Assembly (NCBI GenBank): GCA_036674765.1
Contig: JARVKI010000038.1
Span: forward strand, 62,001-126,000
Reading direction: 5' to 3'
Length of the DNA stretch: 64,000 nucleotides
Source of the DNA: Seiridium cupressi
Lineage: Eukaryota; Ascomycota; Sordariomycetes; Amphisphaeriales; Sporocadaceae
In this document: one piece after another, positions 43,501 to 57,119 of the stretch
How the letters are laid out: every line of letters begins with the position of its first letter
How positions within the stretch are numbered: the first letter of the stretch is position 1
Position numbers and translations under genes: made by a program
The notes under the pieces: model-generated
Databases searched by the model: none
Told to the model about the DNA's origin: nothing
The model's input: only the letters and a program-made list of their open reading frames with translations

Positions 43501-46107
43501 TAGTATACTCATCAAAAGCTTCTTTGTTTCCTGGGAAGCCCATGTTTGTGGACCATAGCTGCGAAGCCGTAAGAAGGGCGGTGTCTTTGATACTTTGATC
43601 CGACCTTTTTAATATGGATGAGAAAACCCCAAAAATGTAGTCAATATGCTCGGAAATATCCGAGGCTTGTATCTTGCCATACAGAGCAGCTCGAGAGAAA
43701 TAGCTACTGAGGAAAGCTAGGGAACCCTGGTACTCGGCGGCTTGGGAGGCAGAAGGCTCGGGACATGACTCCAGGAAGTTTCTTAGTTGGGCAATGAGAG
43801 AAGGTACTTGGCTGTTCCATGGGGCAAGTATACCAAATGTTTTCGACGACAGCTGTCTGACTTTTTGGTTGTGAGACTTCGCCAACACAAGCAGTTCAGA
43901 CGCTCTGCTAGACAGCTTGGTTATGACTGTTTCAGTCGGGGCGAAAGACAACAAGTCTGCCACCGACTGTATGCACTCCTCGGCCCCGACATCGGGATGG
44001 TCACGGAGACCATCGAGGGCTGCGTTCAGAATTTTGAGAAGTGGTGGGTGGGCGATTTCAGCCATGTACTGCCTCATCGACGTGCGCAAGGAGAGATCAT
44101 TTACCAACCGTGTCTCTAGTTGGCTCTCCCAATCGATCTCGATTGTGGGATCGTTGAGAGCGGTTAGAAACAAGATTCTAGTGACATATTTGATAGCGAT
44201 TGGAAATGCCTTCAACCTCTCGTTTGTGAACAAGGTATACAAAGAGGTCTGGTCTACGGCCATTTCCTCGGCGCCGACATTCTTGGGTGTGGCATCAAAG
44301 ATTATCTCAACCAATTGTGCCCAGTCCGGTAAAACCAAATCCTCGTCAGGGTGAAGCTTGGTAGCCCACCAAGGATCCAATCCTTTCTGGCCCTCCTCCA
44401 GTACATCGCGGCGCTCCGGGCCTCCGCCGGCGAGCGCTATAATGTCGATCCAGCGGGCTTTGACATTGCTGTATGGTAGACAATTATTGGCAAATCGTGC
44501 AGCAACATGCTTAGCGGTTCGAATGCCTTGTCTGTCCGGCAGAGTCATGTAATCTAAGAGCAAGAGTTCCAGATCGCGATGCTCGGTATCGCTCGTCGGC
44601 TTAAAGAGGCCCATCATGCTCGATAGAGCACTTTCGATATAGACCACGATATCTGCACTTGGATCAGACACCAATGAGTCAAACAACCATTTCAGGAGTG
44701 AGTCTTTGGCCTTATGCTCGAAGTGGCTACCACGAGCCAATGTACCTATTGTCTCATAGGCATTGGCTCGTAACCTCTGCTCATCCTGATGTTGCGATTG
44801 GTTCGCCGCTGGTGAGGGGGTTGGCCAGCCTTGCTTCAAAATGTAGTCTTTCAGCAGCAACACAAGCTGTGGGCCCATGTCGCTGTCTCTGGCTTCTTGG
44901 CTCGAGCTGTTCCTTGCTATCCATGCGAGAAATGTGAGTAGCGCTTTATGTAATCTCAGCGCCTCAAGCCCAGCCACAACCGCCGTTTCACCAGAGGTGA
45001 GCTCGAAGTCTGCGCGAACGGCCTCTACTACTTGTGTGCCGAGGGAACAAGCAAGTACCGACTTGGATAGGATCCGCAAGACCTGAATTCTGTGTGCTGC
45101 GGGGAGTTTGAGATGTGCCTGGAACAGCGACAGAATGATACCACGGTCCTCTAGATCCACATCGGACCGCTTCAACACGTCATCCGCAATCGAAGTGATC
45201 CTTGAATCGGCCGAGCCGGCAGCACATATAGTAGGCAGGAATCGTTCCTCGTCAGTGAAAGCACCACTCGACAGGAGACTCGCAGCCTTCAACTTGCACT
45301 CTGGTAGCCCCAAGCTGCCAGGCTCGCCAGGCTTCCACGTCTTTGGGTCATTGCTTCGAAGGAACTCGACGTCATCCTTTGTGAGACCGATCGGGACAGA
45401 TCCGAGGTTTGCTTCAAGGTTCGCTACTGGTGACAAAGCTATATCTTGCCTCAAAAGCAGGAGTTTACCAAGCCATTCTGAGATGTATTTGGCATCGGAA
45501 GCGTCGGAGAGCCCAATGGTGTCGCGGAACGACGTGTCATCTTTGGTGCCTCGTGGTGGAATCTTGATCTCTAGCAAAAGTCGGAGCAGAATGATGAAGA
45601 ACCCCGAGGCGCTCGAGGGGTTCGTCTCTTTCGAAATGCCACGCGCCACGACAGGGAGAAGCTCGCGGCGCTTCTGCTGGTCCAAACGAAGAACGCCCCT
45701 CTTGACCAAGCCGAGATCCAGCTGCTTGATGACGGGCGAAGCGGTCCTCTTGTACTGCTCCAGCAGAGCAGCAACAGGTAAAATGACCCTGGCGAAACGT
45801 TAGGATGCAGCAAAGGAACGAGGCCTGGGTCACATACCTCGGAGGCTGAATGAGTTTCGTGACGCTGATATAGGCTTGAAATGCCTTGGGAAGTCGTTAG
45901 TCGGTCATGCTCAGATTGGGTGGCGGCTCAGAAGTGGCTCCCTACCGCATCACGGACGCTCTTGTGCGGACTGCCAGCCTTTTCCAGGAGAGGCACCAAC
46001 TGGCTTTGCAGCACCTCGCTCAGCTTGTCCTCATCTCCTGATGCTGTTGCGATCTTGTAGCGAATAGTATCGACGGCTTTCTGGCCGGCGGCTTCTGTTG
46101 AGGCCAT
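40556..46107 (-). CDS. ECM29: ECM29, proteasome-associated HEAT-repeat scaffold
   Basis: Three exons: 46107-45946, 45884-45838 and 45788-40556; introns of 61 nt (GTAGGG donor) and 49 nt (CTAAC branch); 1813 aa, the usual size for the family. It tethers the 20S core to the 19S particle and acts in proteasome quality control. The protein is helical HEAT/ARM repeats throughout. Diagnostic stretches include VIKQLDLGLVKRGVLRLDQQKRRELLP near the N-terminus and SVRDAAFQAYISVTKL across exon 1-2. The C-terminal half has YRYRFDPNANVRRSMDDIWKAVV, GREWRVREASCAAIAELI and GTSRWALQHGGALTIASLV, as in known Ecm29. I see no break in the 5.2 kb last exon. Confidence 0.95.
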
Positions 46108-49100
46108 CGCAAAGCAGGAGCGGCAGCTGGCAGTGGGGGTGGGTGACAAGTTTCAAGTTTCACCTGATTGACATGATTTTGAAAAGGGTGACGTGTGATG
46201 GATGAAGGTGTCCTATTCGTAGATGAACTTTTGAGATTTCAATCCATAAGCCGACGTCTGGCTGCCCTGTCCTTATCATTCTAGCAGCTTCATCCCTCAG
46301 CCAGCAGCCGCGCACGTTGACGTTGACGGCATCCGCAACTGCCTGACTCCGGCGCCGCCACAAGTGGCGGGCTTGTGGCGGGGTTGCGCCTGATTTCGAA
46401 TACCAAATCGTCGAAATGCTTATGACCCCGGCCGGCCGACCATTGCTCCGATGTTTCTATATCGCATTCATTTAATGCTCACAATGCCTCCATGTCAACT
46501 TCACAAGCCAAATACCGGTGGCCTAGACTGTTGGGCCAAACGATGCTGCGAATATTCATCGGCAGATAAAGCTACACATTCATTCATTTAGATAGCGGGC
46601 GACCGTGCCTCGGAACCTCAGCACTGAGAATCTATTGCTGGTTCGATCAGGCAAAAGGTTCAATTGGGATGAAAGGGGTGGCATATGAAGTAATATCCTA
46701 CGAATGCTACCAGTATCAAGTAATACAACACCAGCATTTTATTCATGAGGGAGTTTGGTGTTGATGTTCGCTAACACAGCCGGATATTGCTCCAGAGTCC
46801 TGATTGCGTCACCAAGTCTGTCAAAGCACTAAGAACGGAGAGGCTGAGCTGCTTAACATGTTCTCGAGCTACGCGTCGCCCTGTTTCGGTGATACTATCT
46901 AGACAAACCAAAATGCACAAGGACGAAAATGAGAGCAATAGTTTAGGAAACCAAGCTCGTTACTTTTATCTTTGGTTAAGCGTCTCTCCTTAGTCGTAAC
47001 CTTGATACTGTGACCACCGTATCTTACCCAAGCTTGGACTTGCACGCATATTGCGAAACAACTTCTTCAGCAAGCTCAAGGAGGGCATACGCGAAATGAA
47101 GGCTTCTCGGGGAGGCCATTCGTTCATTCTGACCGGTCGACGAGTTTAAGTGTAAACAGCAGGTTCTCCGACCTGGTTGATTCTGAGATCGACAAACTCT
47201 ATTCGAGTTGCATGCCAAGCTACCCCTCAAACTTCCATGGTCAGTCCACTAAGCCCAGGTGTTAGGTACTGGTGATGCAAAAAGGTGCGGTCTTGGTGCA
47301 AATCGGTTGATTCGATTGTGTTATGCATGTAACAACTACTCCACATGATCACCAATGTATAGATATTTAGAGCGGACTTTATAGAACAACACTGCTCGAC
47401 TCCTCATCCTTATGGTGGTCACAACTTTGGCGAGTGTTCCTCGGAGAATCAAGTAGATCGGATGCCCGGTAGAGCCGTTTTTTTGGTTAGTAAACCGACG
47501 GCGCCTCCAGGGTGAGAAGACATATGTACAGGGAAAAGTTGCGCTATCCAGCGCCAGCTGCATAGTGCATGCTTTTCCTGCACGACATTGAGCAATCACA
47601 GCATGTATCGGCGAATTTTCTTTAGGCCTGTCTGCACATCAACTTGAGCTTTCCAGAACGGGCCAACTACCATGTACTGTAGAAAAGATGTGAACGTGCA
47701 CTGAGTACCGGTATATTGTAGGATTACTGTCTGAGCAATGGCATGATGCCTAACTGCATGACAGTGATGGATCCGCTGTGTGCTAGGACCCAGAGCCGTG
47801 AGTAGTCGCGTACACCTAAATCATTCCGACTTTGATGTTCTGGCGTGCAACATGGTACCTCACACGAGTTGATTGGATGTTTCGGGTTACCGGTATGTTG
47901 GCAGACCCAAATGGCAGCTTGCAGACGTAAGATTGGCCTGGTTGCGCGAGGAATGAAGGTTGTTAGGAAATAAAAGGTTTGCTTTGACGCAACTTGATAC
48001 ACCTACCCCCCGAGGCCGAGCCATGAGCTCCTCGAGTTGCCCTAGTAGGAAATCCGTCGCATTACCTAGTCTTTGAGCTGCAGCTGGAGCTGGGCGCGCT
48101 GACAAGCCTGCGGATCGATGGCCATCTGAGAGCCAACGGCGATGCTGCCAATCAGGCCGTCTCGAGAAGCCTTGGAGGGCCATGAGGAGCAGAAGGTCCT
48201 TCAAACTCGATCAGGTCTTCACGCACTCTCTCCTTTCCGAGGACGGCTTCGCGCAGGAATAGAACCATGAATTCGTGATGGAAACCCGTTCATTGGCGAC
48301 CAACCATGCGAGCCAGCTGAAAAGTTCCAGACTAGGGCGACAGGGATTTTGCAGATCGTCGCATTTCCTGGGGCCGAGCACAAACAATCTGATTCGAGCC
48401 TCGTTCCCGGATCCGCCCTGGTTGCTTCCCGCAAGTGTGAAGGCACGAGTCGCGCGGTCTGCGTCTGTGGGAAAATGGGAGATGAGAAGCTTATGCGATG
48501 ACGATAAGTGCATTGTCTTCGATGTGCCTTATATATCGGCCGCATATCCAGTGGAAGAGCGGGCTGAATGGCTATAGCAAGGCAGGGGGAAACGGGCAGA
48601 TATGCAAGCTTGAACACCGGCTCTCGTGCGATAATCAGAGGTTGCTCAGGAGACTCAAGCATTATCATGTTTATTCTCCCGAAAAGGCGCCACCAAAGAC
48701 GTTGAAGCTGCTGCGGACTCTACAGAAGGGCGCGAAGGAGTGAGCAACTTGTTAGCTGTGCGGGCGCCCCGAATTCGATCAGGATCTTGGAAATAACCAA
48801 GGGCGGATGCAGTTGGCCAGGCCTGACTAGTCTGACCAGAGGTTCTAGTTGCGCACAGGCTAGAAAACCGGTACCTTGCCTTACTTTAATGGCACGTAGG
48901 GCTGTGATTTCAGCAGTACAAATTGTTACGTTCTTGGTGCTTGACAATTCTGGCCTAGGCGAGAACACACGTTTCAAAATGAGACTTGCAGGGCGACCAA
49001 TTCTTCCTGAAGCTTTTCGGGTGTCAGCCGAAGCGGGTGCCTCGTTGGCGGACCACGACGGCAAGCAAACACAACAATCTTTCACAAACCCTTCCTCGTC

Positions 49101-50600
49101 CGCCGCAAGCATCAGTGATGTAACAAAGGTGGACGATGTGCCCTTTGGGGTCCTGCAGACCTCGAATTGATCAGTCCTCAGCCGCCGCCAGTGCTCGCTC
49201 TACTGATAATGCGCTGCCAGGAGGACGCGTTTTGCAGTCGTGTCATCACCCCTCTTCCACCACATTCGACTCTTAGGTCCGAAGCTCAGGTGCTCACGAA
49301 TTGCAGGTCCAGCTACAACCAAGTTGAAAGCTGAGCAAAAGTGAAGCGAGGAGCCCCACGTCGTCAATTCCTAGGAATTTTTCCGCTTCTAGTCCTATCA
49401 CAAGCCCTATCCACGCATCAGATGCCCCTGTCGTCAAGTGAGGTAGAAGGGGCGGGATGCTCACGGTCCACAGCTTCAAGTGAAGTCAGCTTGAGCTTGG
49501 TATATTCGACGCCGACACCAACAGGCCGCGCACGGTACCTATTCGCGGTGCTTGCGAGTGCGCTTTGCCTTGCCTATCGCCCTTAGATCAGAGTAGTCGA
49601 GGCCAGTAACTGACTCGTCCGTCGCCTAGGGACGTTTCTCAGGATTGGTTCTCGACAATTCCCGTATCTCCTTCAGTAACAAGGTCGTCTCGTCAAAGAG
49701 GGGATTGTACGTGCTGTTTCTCATGCTAGCAACATGCCTGCTTCGAGGTATGGATGCTCACAGGTGCGTACACCCAGGCGCTAGTCGTTGGGCTGAGTGC
49801 CGCGTGTGTCTCTCTTTTAGAGCCACCCCCCAAGCTGCAAGGCAGCTGCAGCTTCATCTCCGACACCCCAATTCAAGCTCGTGTGAAGGATCAAAAAAAC
49901 CAAATAAAAGAGCATCGCTTTCTGCTGCTCTGATTGCGGCCGTTCTCAGGTCCCAGTCCTTCATTTCTGCCAGGAACAGCCGGACGAGGCTTTCATGACT
50001 GCTGGACATTGATGCATGCCAGGTTCCGAGAGCCCCATCTGACTCGTGTCTCCGCCTGGAGCCGATGCTGCCACTGCGATCTCTCTCTTCCCTCGTCATT
50101 CATTCCTGTTTGGGGCGAAGGCCCAGTGTCAATTGGCAGTTGCTGCCAAGCCATTTTCAAGTTTCCCCTAATGCGTTGCACTTACCTTATAGTGAAAAGT
50201 CTGCAGACGACCTGCATTCGGGTGCATTGACGAGGGTTTCTACCGGGCAAAGCCAGTCAATGTAAACTTTGACGGTCGGACGACGCTTGATAGGCACATG
50301 TATATTGACATTACCACTGAGTACAAAACTCAGGAATATTGAACTCTCTGCTCGGGACCCGTCCCGCTTGATCTGATTCCAGTCGAGGCGAGCCCTACTC
50401 GATCCCGGGCCGCTCAGGCTTTCCTTCTTTGCTCCCGGGGCGGGCCCCATCAGTAATAAGATACGTTTCTTCTTCTGGGCGAGCCCTATGACATGGGCTG
50501 CAGGGGTTCGTTCGTCACTCACTGTACGAATCGCTCCTGCGCCCGCCGTACGCCAACGCCAGCATCTGGCAGGTCTTCGCTAGCGGTGCTTTAGCGGCAC
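46108..50600. other. 4.5 kb without a recognisable gene
   Basis: After the ECM29 promoter there are only short frames (for example 48219-48668 minus and 48787-49170 plus) without domain signatures or consistent codon pattern. No transposon ends were identified. Confidence 0.4.
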
Positions 50601-50689
50601 TCAGAGTTTTTGCGGACCCTCTCAGATCCCTGTCGCACCGGGCAGAGTCACTGTAGGCCTGAGAGGCTAGGGAAGTCAAGACTCGTCTC

Positions 50690-51130
50690 CTCCACTCTCG
50701 AGCCCCATTCCCTCTCTTTTTTCACACACCACACGCAAACCAAACTGGCACCATCGTTGTCGGCCTCTGCTTTTGTTTCTTCGTGCTGTTTATTCCCACA
50801 CACTCTCTTCCTTCTCCTCTTTTTTCCTTTCCCTCCTCTCCTCCCAACCCTAATTGTCACCCCCTTAAACACCAACCCGCCGGTCCGCTGCTCGAATTCG
50901 TTGCGTGCGTTTTGCAAGAAGCATCCTTTCGTGTTTTCCGTGTGCGCCCCGGCCTTTCTCGGTAACCCAGTCCCTCCGTCGACTCCCGCAACTTCGTCGC
51001 CAGCAAGAAAAACCTTCGTCTGCGTTGCGGGTCTTTTGTTCTTCTTCGCATACCCTCGACGAGTACCGCCTTGCGACTGCTCCTAGAGTACGAGAATAAC
51101 GAGTGTTTGTGTGTGTCTGCGTGTGGTTTG
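50690..51130 (+). promoter_or_regulatory. Pyrimidine-rich promoter/leader-like tract with no ORF behind it
   Basis: A long C/T-rich plus-strand tract (densest at 50800-50870) like those at transcription starts of well-expressed fungal genes, followed by gtgtgtgtctgcgtgtgg and a good donor GTAAGT at 51246. No coding gene follows for 6 kb. It may be the start of a noncoding or very long-leader transcript (inference). Confidence 0.4.
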
Positions 51131-54100
51131 CAAGATCATCAGCCTTCGGTATTCCTTGGGTCTCGCAGGTGTTTGTAACGGCGCTTGTGCTCTACTGCCT
51201 TTCTCTGTCTGTGTATGACCAACAGGTGTCCTTTGGTGCCCAAAAGTAAGTCCTTCTCTTTATTTCCTAGCTCCCTTACAGCAGCTTGAAGATAGCGCTC
51301 GAGTCCGAATCCGTCTCCCGAGAGCTCGATATTTCGCGCGCATAACATCCGGAGATGACGTCCGACCCCCCTGGATAGACACCCATCGAGCTATGCAGCT
51401 CCAGGAAGCTTCGGATACTCGACCCTCGCTGGTCCGTCTGCGGCTCGAGCCTCTGTTGCAAGACGATTGATGCGATGGATACCAGAGCGTGGTGCTTATT
51501 CGGGCACCGCGAAATCCGCTGCATTTTGCGCTTGGTTACAACGGAATCGGGACCAGGCATTGATGTCATGCCCCGCATCGCATCCCACGCACCAGGGAGG
51601 ATGGATTCTCTAGTGTTTCCCCGGCTATTCATCCATGGACAGCCTCCATACTCCCATTTCGACTGATCGAGATATATTACTGCGCACAGTGATTGCAGTT
51701 TCGTTTCCGCGATATCTGCTCGGCTGTATTGCTGTCGTGTTGCCAAACACGCGACTGTCTGTGCGTTCACGACCACTGCTGTCTAGCAGCACAGCACCCA
51801 TCCTCTGCCAACCTCGAATGCGTTGACCACACCATTGAGCAATTGAACAACCATAGAATGGCCCTGTCGCTCCGTGCAATGGGCTTATACCGAAGCGAGA
51901 CCTGTCCCGATTCGAACCAACTGGGTGCTCATTGAACGTAGTGCCATGACGCAAAGGCGTACCTTGTGCTTAGCAGGCATATGGATATTTGGGTTGTCCT
52001 TCGGAATCCGGGAGCTACGCTCTTTGTGAATGTCGTCTAAACCCAGCCTTCGAACGCAACCCAACTCTTCGTTAGACTTGTCTACGGATAAAAAACCCGG
52101 CTCCATCGACGGAAACCGCCGAGCCATTACCACAATTTGGGCATACAGAGACTCGTTCATCCAAGACAACAGCTTTGCATCCGGGCTATTCTATGCGGAC
52201 TTATACTACCTGTTCAATATCGGCTATTTGAAATGAGACGGCTTAGTGTACAAGGGGGTTGTTGGAAACGGTAGCTCGAAGGACCTTCGGCTGTCTTGTT
52301 CAAGTTGGGCGAACATGTTATCCATGACTTCTTGGTGACTGTATAATGTCGACTTCCAACAGTATTGGTTTGAGGCTCAAACCTTGGGGACCAGACGCCC
52401 TGGGGTTGTGGTTTGGCTCGAACGGTGATGGAGGATTCCGATATCTCGCCGCAGTGGCTCTAGGATCATTCATCTGTGGCCGAAGTGTGTTATGGGATTT
52501 CTGTCTCGATTCGATTGGACCGCGAGGAACGAAACCAAAACCACAATTTTGCCTACTGGATTCGACCTCATGGCGATGACAGCTTCTACAAAATCATTGC
52601 TAGTTCTTTGTATTTGGTGCTTGCGCATGTCTACGCCTTTCATGCACGCGCGGCAGCTATGCCAACACTTGAACAACGCAAGATCCTGGAGGCGGACCCT
52701 ACCTCAATCCATGGCACACACTTCGCACCGAATTTGGTTGCAGTGGTCGCGATCTACCAAGATGTCTTGGATAGCAGCAGCAACTTCAAGCCCGATGTCA
52801 CCTGGCGTGGGATTGACAAATCAGTCGGAGGCCTCGTTGCCACCAAGTACACGGACGATCTACTGCCCCGTTCTGCCTCAGTCCTCGACATAGAGAGCCA
52901 CCAACCTCTTAGTTTTGAAAACTGGCTGTATCTTCCTTAAATTCACGTCTAGATTGTCAACTGCCACAAGAGGTTGTGGTGTTGTATCTATGGTTTGAGG
53001 AATCAACAACCACATCTTTTCCACCGGTCAAGCAAACAAGTTAGAACACCACGGTGCAGATCAAAGGGTTTTCTGATTCACAAACTGAACCGCTTCTGGC
53101 TGTTAACAACATCAATCATCATCATACAAGCTTGTGATAGGTCAGCACGTCTCTCCTTTCACAGTTTAGCTTGGTGTTTGATATTAGCCGTGTACTTGGG
53201 TGGAGATGCATTCAACCAAATGTGATTGTCGGAGCTCGCCACCAAGGACTCGAACATTCCTGTCACCGCCCGAGATCGCTATCTGGTTGTCCATGAGGTT
53301 TACCTTTGGGAATCAGATGAGAGTTATCGCCTGTCTGACTCTGTAATGTATCAGATGCTTGATGGAATCCTGCTCTCCATATCGACGAGTTGTGCAGGAT
53401 TTCATGAGTCTTCAGAGGCTGAACAGCTGAGTTTGCCTGCGCACTTCGACGGCTTGTGATATTCCTTGTATTGGATTGCCTAGAGGCGGCATTTGCAGAC
53501 CGGCGATGCTCTCTGGAAACATGAGAGAGTACCACATCATCACAGTCGAAAAACCAGACATCACCGATCAGATTGAGGCTACTATCGCCAAGCTCAAATC
53601 TCACGAGGCGAGCGCAAGCCACTTTGAATTTCAAGAGGCGGGTGCAATTCGATCTGGCACAGTGAACATGAATGACTGGACAGGTGGCATGGTATATTCT
53701 CAATTTGGGAAGGAGAGCATCATCTTCTGTTGTTAAGGGGGGCGGGTGCAACTGGCTCTGAGCTTTATGAATACGAATACTCTCGTCGGCTTCAGATTCA
53801 AGAGGCGACCACGACCAGACCTCCTGTTTGCAGGGCAGGCACTCTGTTTCTTTCATGATACCAGCTTTATGTGGTCCTGCTGCTTGCCTTCCTCGGGTAC
53901 ATTTGGCAAAGATCCTTCGCGTACTCGTCTTTCTATTCGCCCCCTGCTGGTACTCGCACGATTACTTGGACTGCCGCTTAATTCTCAAAGTCTCTGCGGA
54001 CGAATCTTGCCCACCGCTGCAGATGTCATTGATTACAAGTTCTGGACCTACCTGACCCTCATCATCATTACCATCATCAACATTGCGGTATAACATCAAG

Positions 54101-55924
54101 AGACTCCAACCCCTCTCAATCTATATCCCGGGACTCCGCGCCGAACTTGATCTTATAACGTTCTACGGCTACGTTACTGCGCACACTAGATTCTCCATCG
54201 ACATTGCAATCCGGTAAGTTGAGAATCGGCGTTCCATTTCTGGCTCTGGTACCACTTTGGTCAACTTACCTGGGATTCTCTCGCCTTGCCTACATGTTAC
54301 GCCGCTACTTCTCTCTCATCTAGTGGGTGGCGATGAGCACCTATATTCTCGAACCTATCCCTCCCCATTTCATTGCACACCCTGAAAAGTGAAGTTTCAC
54401 TCAGAAATTGAAAGGATAATTCGTCTAAGGCTAGCATTACTACATTTCCCCGTCTTTAGACCTTACCGCACCTTCCCATTTTCTCCCCATGCACATAGTG
54501 TCAAGTCTGGCCACATTTTCTTATAACATCGTTGAACTATAACACCTTCCTTCCACAAGTACACCTCCCAAGGCCAATCGCGGCCTATAGCATTCGTCTA
54601 ATGCGCTGAGGTCGTCTTGCTTGGATTTAAACCACACGTATCTGACCACCAACTTCGCGATATCCTATTCTCTGCTCCGCAAAACACACGAGATCGATCA
54701 TTTTCTGAGCATTGATCCATCACAAGTCACTTTTCGGCCCCTCGCACTTGCCCCATGCACAAATCGTGGCTGGCCTCTCCTATCATCTTCACAAAGTCCA
54801 TATAATAAATCCCTCCAATACCCTCCTGCGAACAGTTCTCCGTGCCTTTTGTGAGATTTATCCTCGTTCTCCGAAACACTACTTATTTCTGGCCGGCTTG
54901 GATAGTGGCTAACTAGCGGCAGTCTCGGGACCTGCGGTATCGACCCCGGCGCCTTCGTCGACACTTCCGTATGGTCAGGAATCAACAAGCCTTCTACCGA
55001 CTCTCAACCCAACAGGATTTCGATGCCTCGCGCGCTATCTTCACATACTGACTATCGGCGGAATGGACATGGTCGTTTAGTCTTTGTGTGCTAACGTTGT
55101 TCCCTTGAAGGTTCGGAGTTTCGATATCAACGATTCTGATTTCGCCCGCGATCTTACGTTCCACTTCAAAGGCCATTTACTCGTCAAGCGCATCCTTGAT
55201 TCATCGATCTTGTCAAGAATTGCAGGTTCGGTTTCCAGTTGTCACCTCCGCCTTTTCATCTGGTTTCAGACAAGAATCTTGGGCGTCGGCGTTCGTTGCA
55301 GCTGTCTAGTTCGCAAATCTGGATATCAGTTGGTAAGTTCAAGTTCCGCTTCTCACTCGATTACATTACAATCCCGGCCACTGCCTTTCATCATCCCTGA
55401 CCATACGACTCGAACTGTTGCCGCCAAACAAGATTCGTGATCCTGTCAGCATGACAACGACGCCTAGAGCTTCGATTGATGTTTGTCGATGATGATACGT
55501 CCCCATGATATCACCATCTGCCGCCATGCCTTACCCATCGCGATGCCGTGGAGCCTGTTTTTTTTTTTTCATTATTCGTTGATCGATGAATGTATCGCGG
55601 TGTTCCACATTCAGTTGATCAAAAGCCAACTGCCCTCAAATCCAATATCAACCTTCTCTATTTGCCATTACCGGACTTTCATCCACCAGCAGCACCGTGC
55701 CATGTACATCATTTCACACATAACGCATGGCGGAGTGCAGGCCACAATTGGATAAGCCCTCTCCCCAAGGCGATACTGGACTTGAATCATTAATTTGATA
55801 CCGGGTCGCCTACCTCGCGCTATACATCTGTCTTCGATCATAAGCCGCGCGGACCACGACCATATCATCTACCACCCGATCCGCGTTACCCTATCCTACA
55901 GACCAAATCAGACTGTATACAGCC
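51131..55924. other. ORF-poor region with scattered splice-like signals
   Basis: Good GTAAGT donors are seen on the plus strand at 54214 and 55333, and a CTAAC branch with AAG acceptor at 55090-55109. The longest frame, 52476-52940 (plus, 154 aa, ATG start), has no recognisable domain. A T-run lies at 55558-55569. Confidence 0.35.
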
Positions 55925-55974
55925 GTACGGACCACTCAAAAACTCAGCTTGAAGAGTGGTGGATCACTCAGTAT

Positions 55975-56212
55975 GTTGGCTCATAGAGGCGCTCGGACTT
56001 ACCAGCATGTCGGCTCATAGAGCTCCACAAGCCATTCAGGATATCGACGACTCATGGAGGCGCACGGACCGCTCAGCTTGCTGGCTCATAGAGCTGCACG
56101 GACCATTCAGCATGCTGCCTCATAGAGGCGCACGGATACTCAACACCTTGGCTCACAGAGCTGCACGGACCATTCAGCGAAGCGATCATATAATGACGCA
56201 CGGACCATTCTT
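55975..56212 (+). repeat. 34 bp degenerate minisatellite, about 7 copies
   Basis: Imperfect head-to-tail units of 33-37 bp sharing ggctcatagagctgcacgg, then accattcagcatgct. The clearest copies lie at about 56070-56170, with decay at both ends. The unit length is not a multiple of three, so an in-frame coding repeat is unlikely. Confidence 0.8.
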
Positions 56213-57119
56213 GCGAACGGACTATGATATACCGGACGACAAATCTGCCTATTCACGATCCAAGGGCAGCTATGGCTATGTGATTGGACAATGCGACTTG
56301 TGACAGTTGCAATAATTATCGTACTGGATATTCACCAAGATCTGATAACCGGCGATATTTATTTGTTGCCAAATGACAGATTCGCCAAGTGGCAAGGGCG
56401 GCATCTTTGTTCTGTTTGAGATAGAGTTCAACCCGTGGCCAGTGCCTGCTTTCCAAGCTTTTTTGTTCGCAAATTCCAGTGAATTTGAGCTTCCCTCCAC
56501 TTACCCCACCGTCCAATTCACCATACTTGTTCGTTTTTTACCTCTCCCGGCTGTGAACCTATTCACTGACCATTGTCTCCAGAAATTTCCATTGATTTGC
56601 AGCGTAGAAATTCGCCCTAAGAAATCCGCCCTAGGAACCTTGCCCTAAGAAATTTGCCCTCTCGACAATTACATTGACTGTAGTTGACAACAATACATTG
56701 TCAACAGATCAATAACCTACTACTTCACCAACTCAACGACTTCCACACCTTCCTCAGTCGTTTCTCCACCAAACCTGCCATCTCTCCACCACCACAATCT
56801 GCAAGACTTCGACAAGCACATCTGTCGACCACACGAGCCTCGTTCTCACCAGATCAAATCCTAGCACCTACCTCGACTTCTCAGTAAGTTCTTTTCTCGA
56901 TCTCGTCACGTCCGCGCCATGGCGAATCTACTTCCCTCGCCTCGACGGTTCCTCTCTCCCTCCCTCTCTCTCTTCCTCTGTCCGCTAGCAGGTCGAGGTA
57001 TTTCTACCCCGGATCTCCCCAGCATAGATACATCTACCACACACACAACATAGTTTTGATGGTATGTTGCTAACCGTGTGGATCTTAGAACTTCCTCAGA
57101 AAAACATTCTGACATCACC
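56213..57119 (+). promoter_or_regulatory. Promoter and 5' UTR of the NAM8-like gene, with a leader intron
   Basis: 56700-56880 is C/A/T-rich and reads as a fungal 5' UTR. A likely leader intron runs 56884-57088 (205 nt): donor GTAAGT, branch GCTAAC at 57069-57074, acceptor CTTAG. The start codon lies 31 nt further on at 57120. Confidence 0.55.

Noticed and set aside
48219..48668. 149-aa minus-strand ORF
   Set aside because: Starts near nothing promoter-like, has no domain and low-complexity-free but unfamiliar sequence; likely chance.
52476..52940. 154-aa plus-strand ORF
   Set aside because: Overlaps other equally long frames and no family is recognised. Mentioned only within the ORF-poor region.
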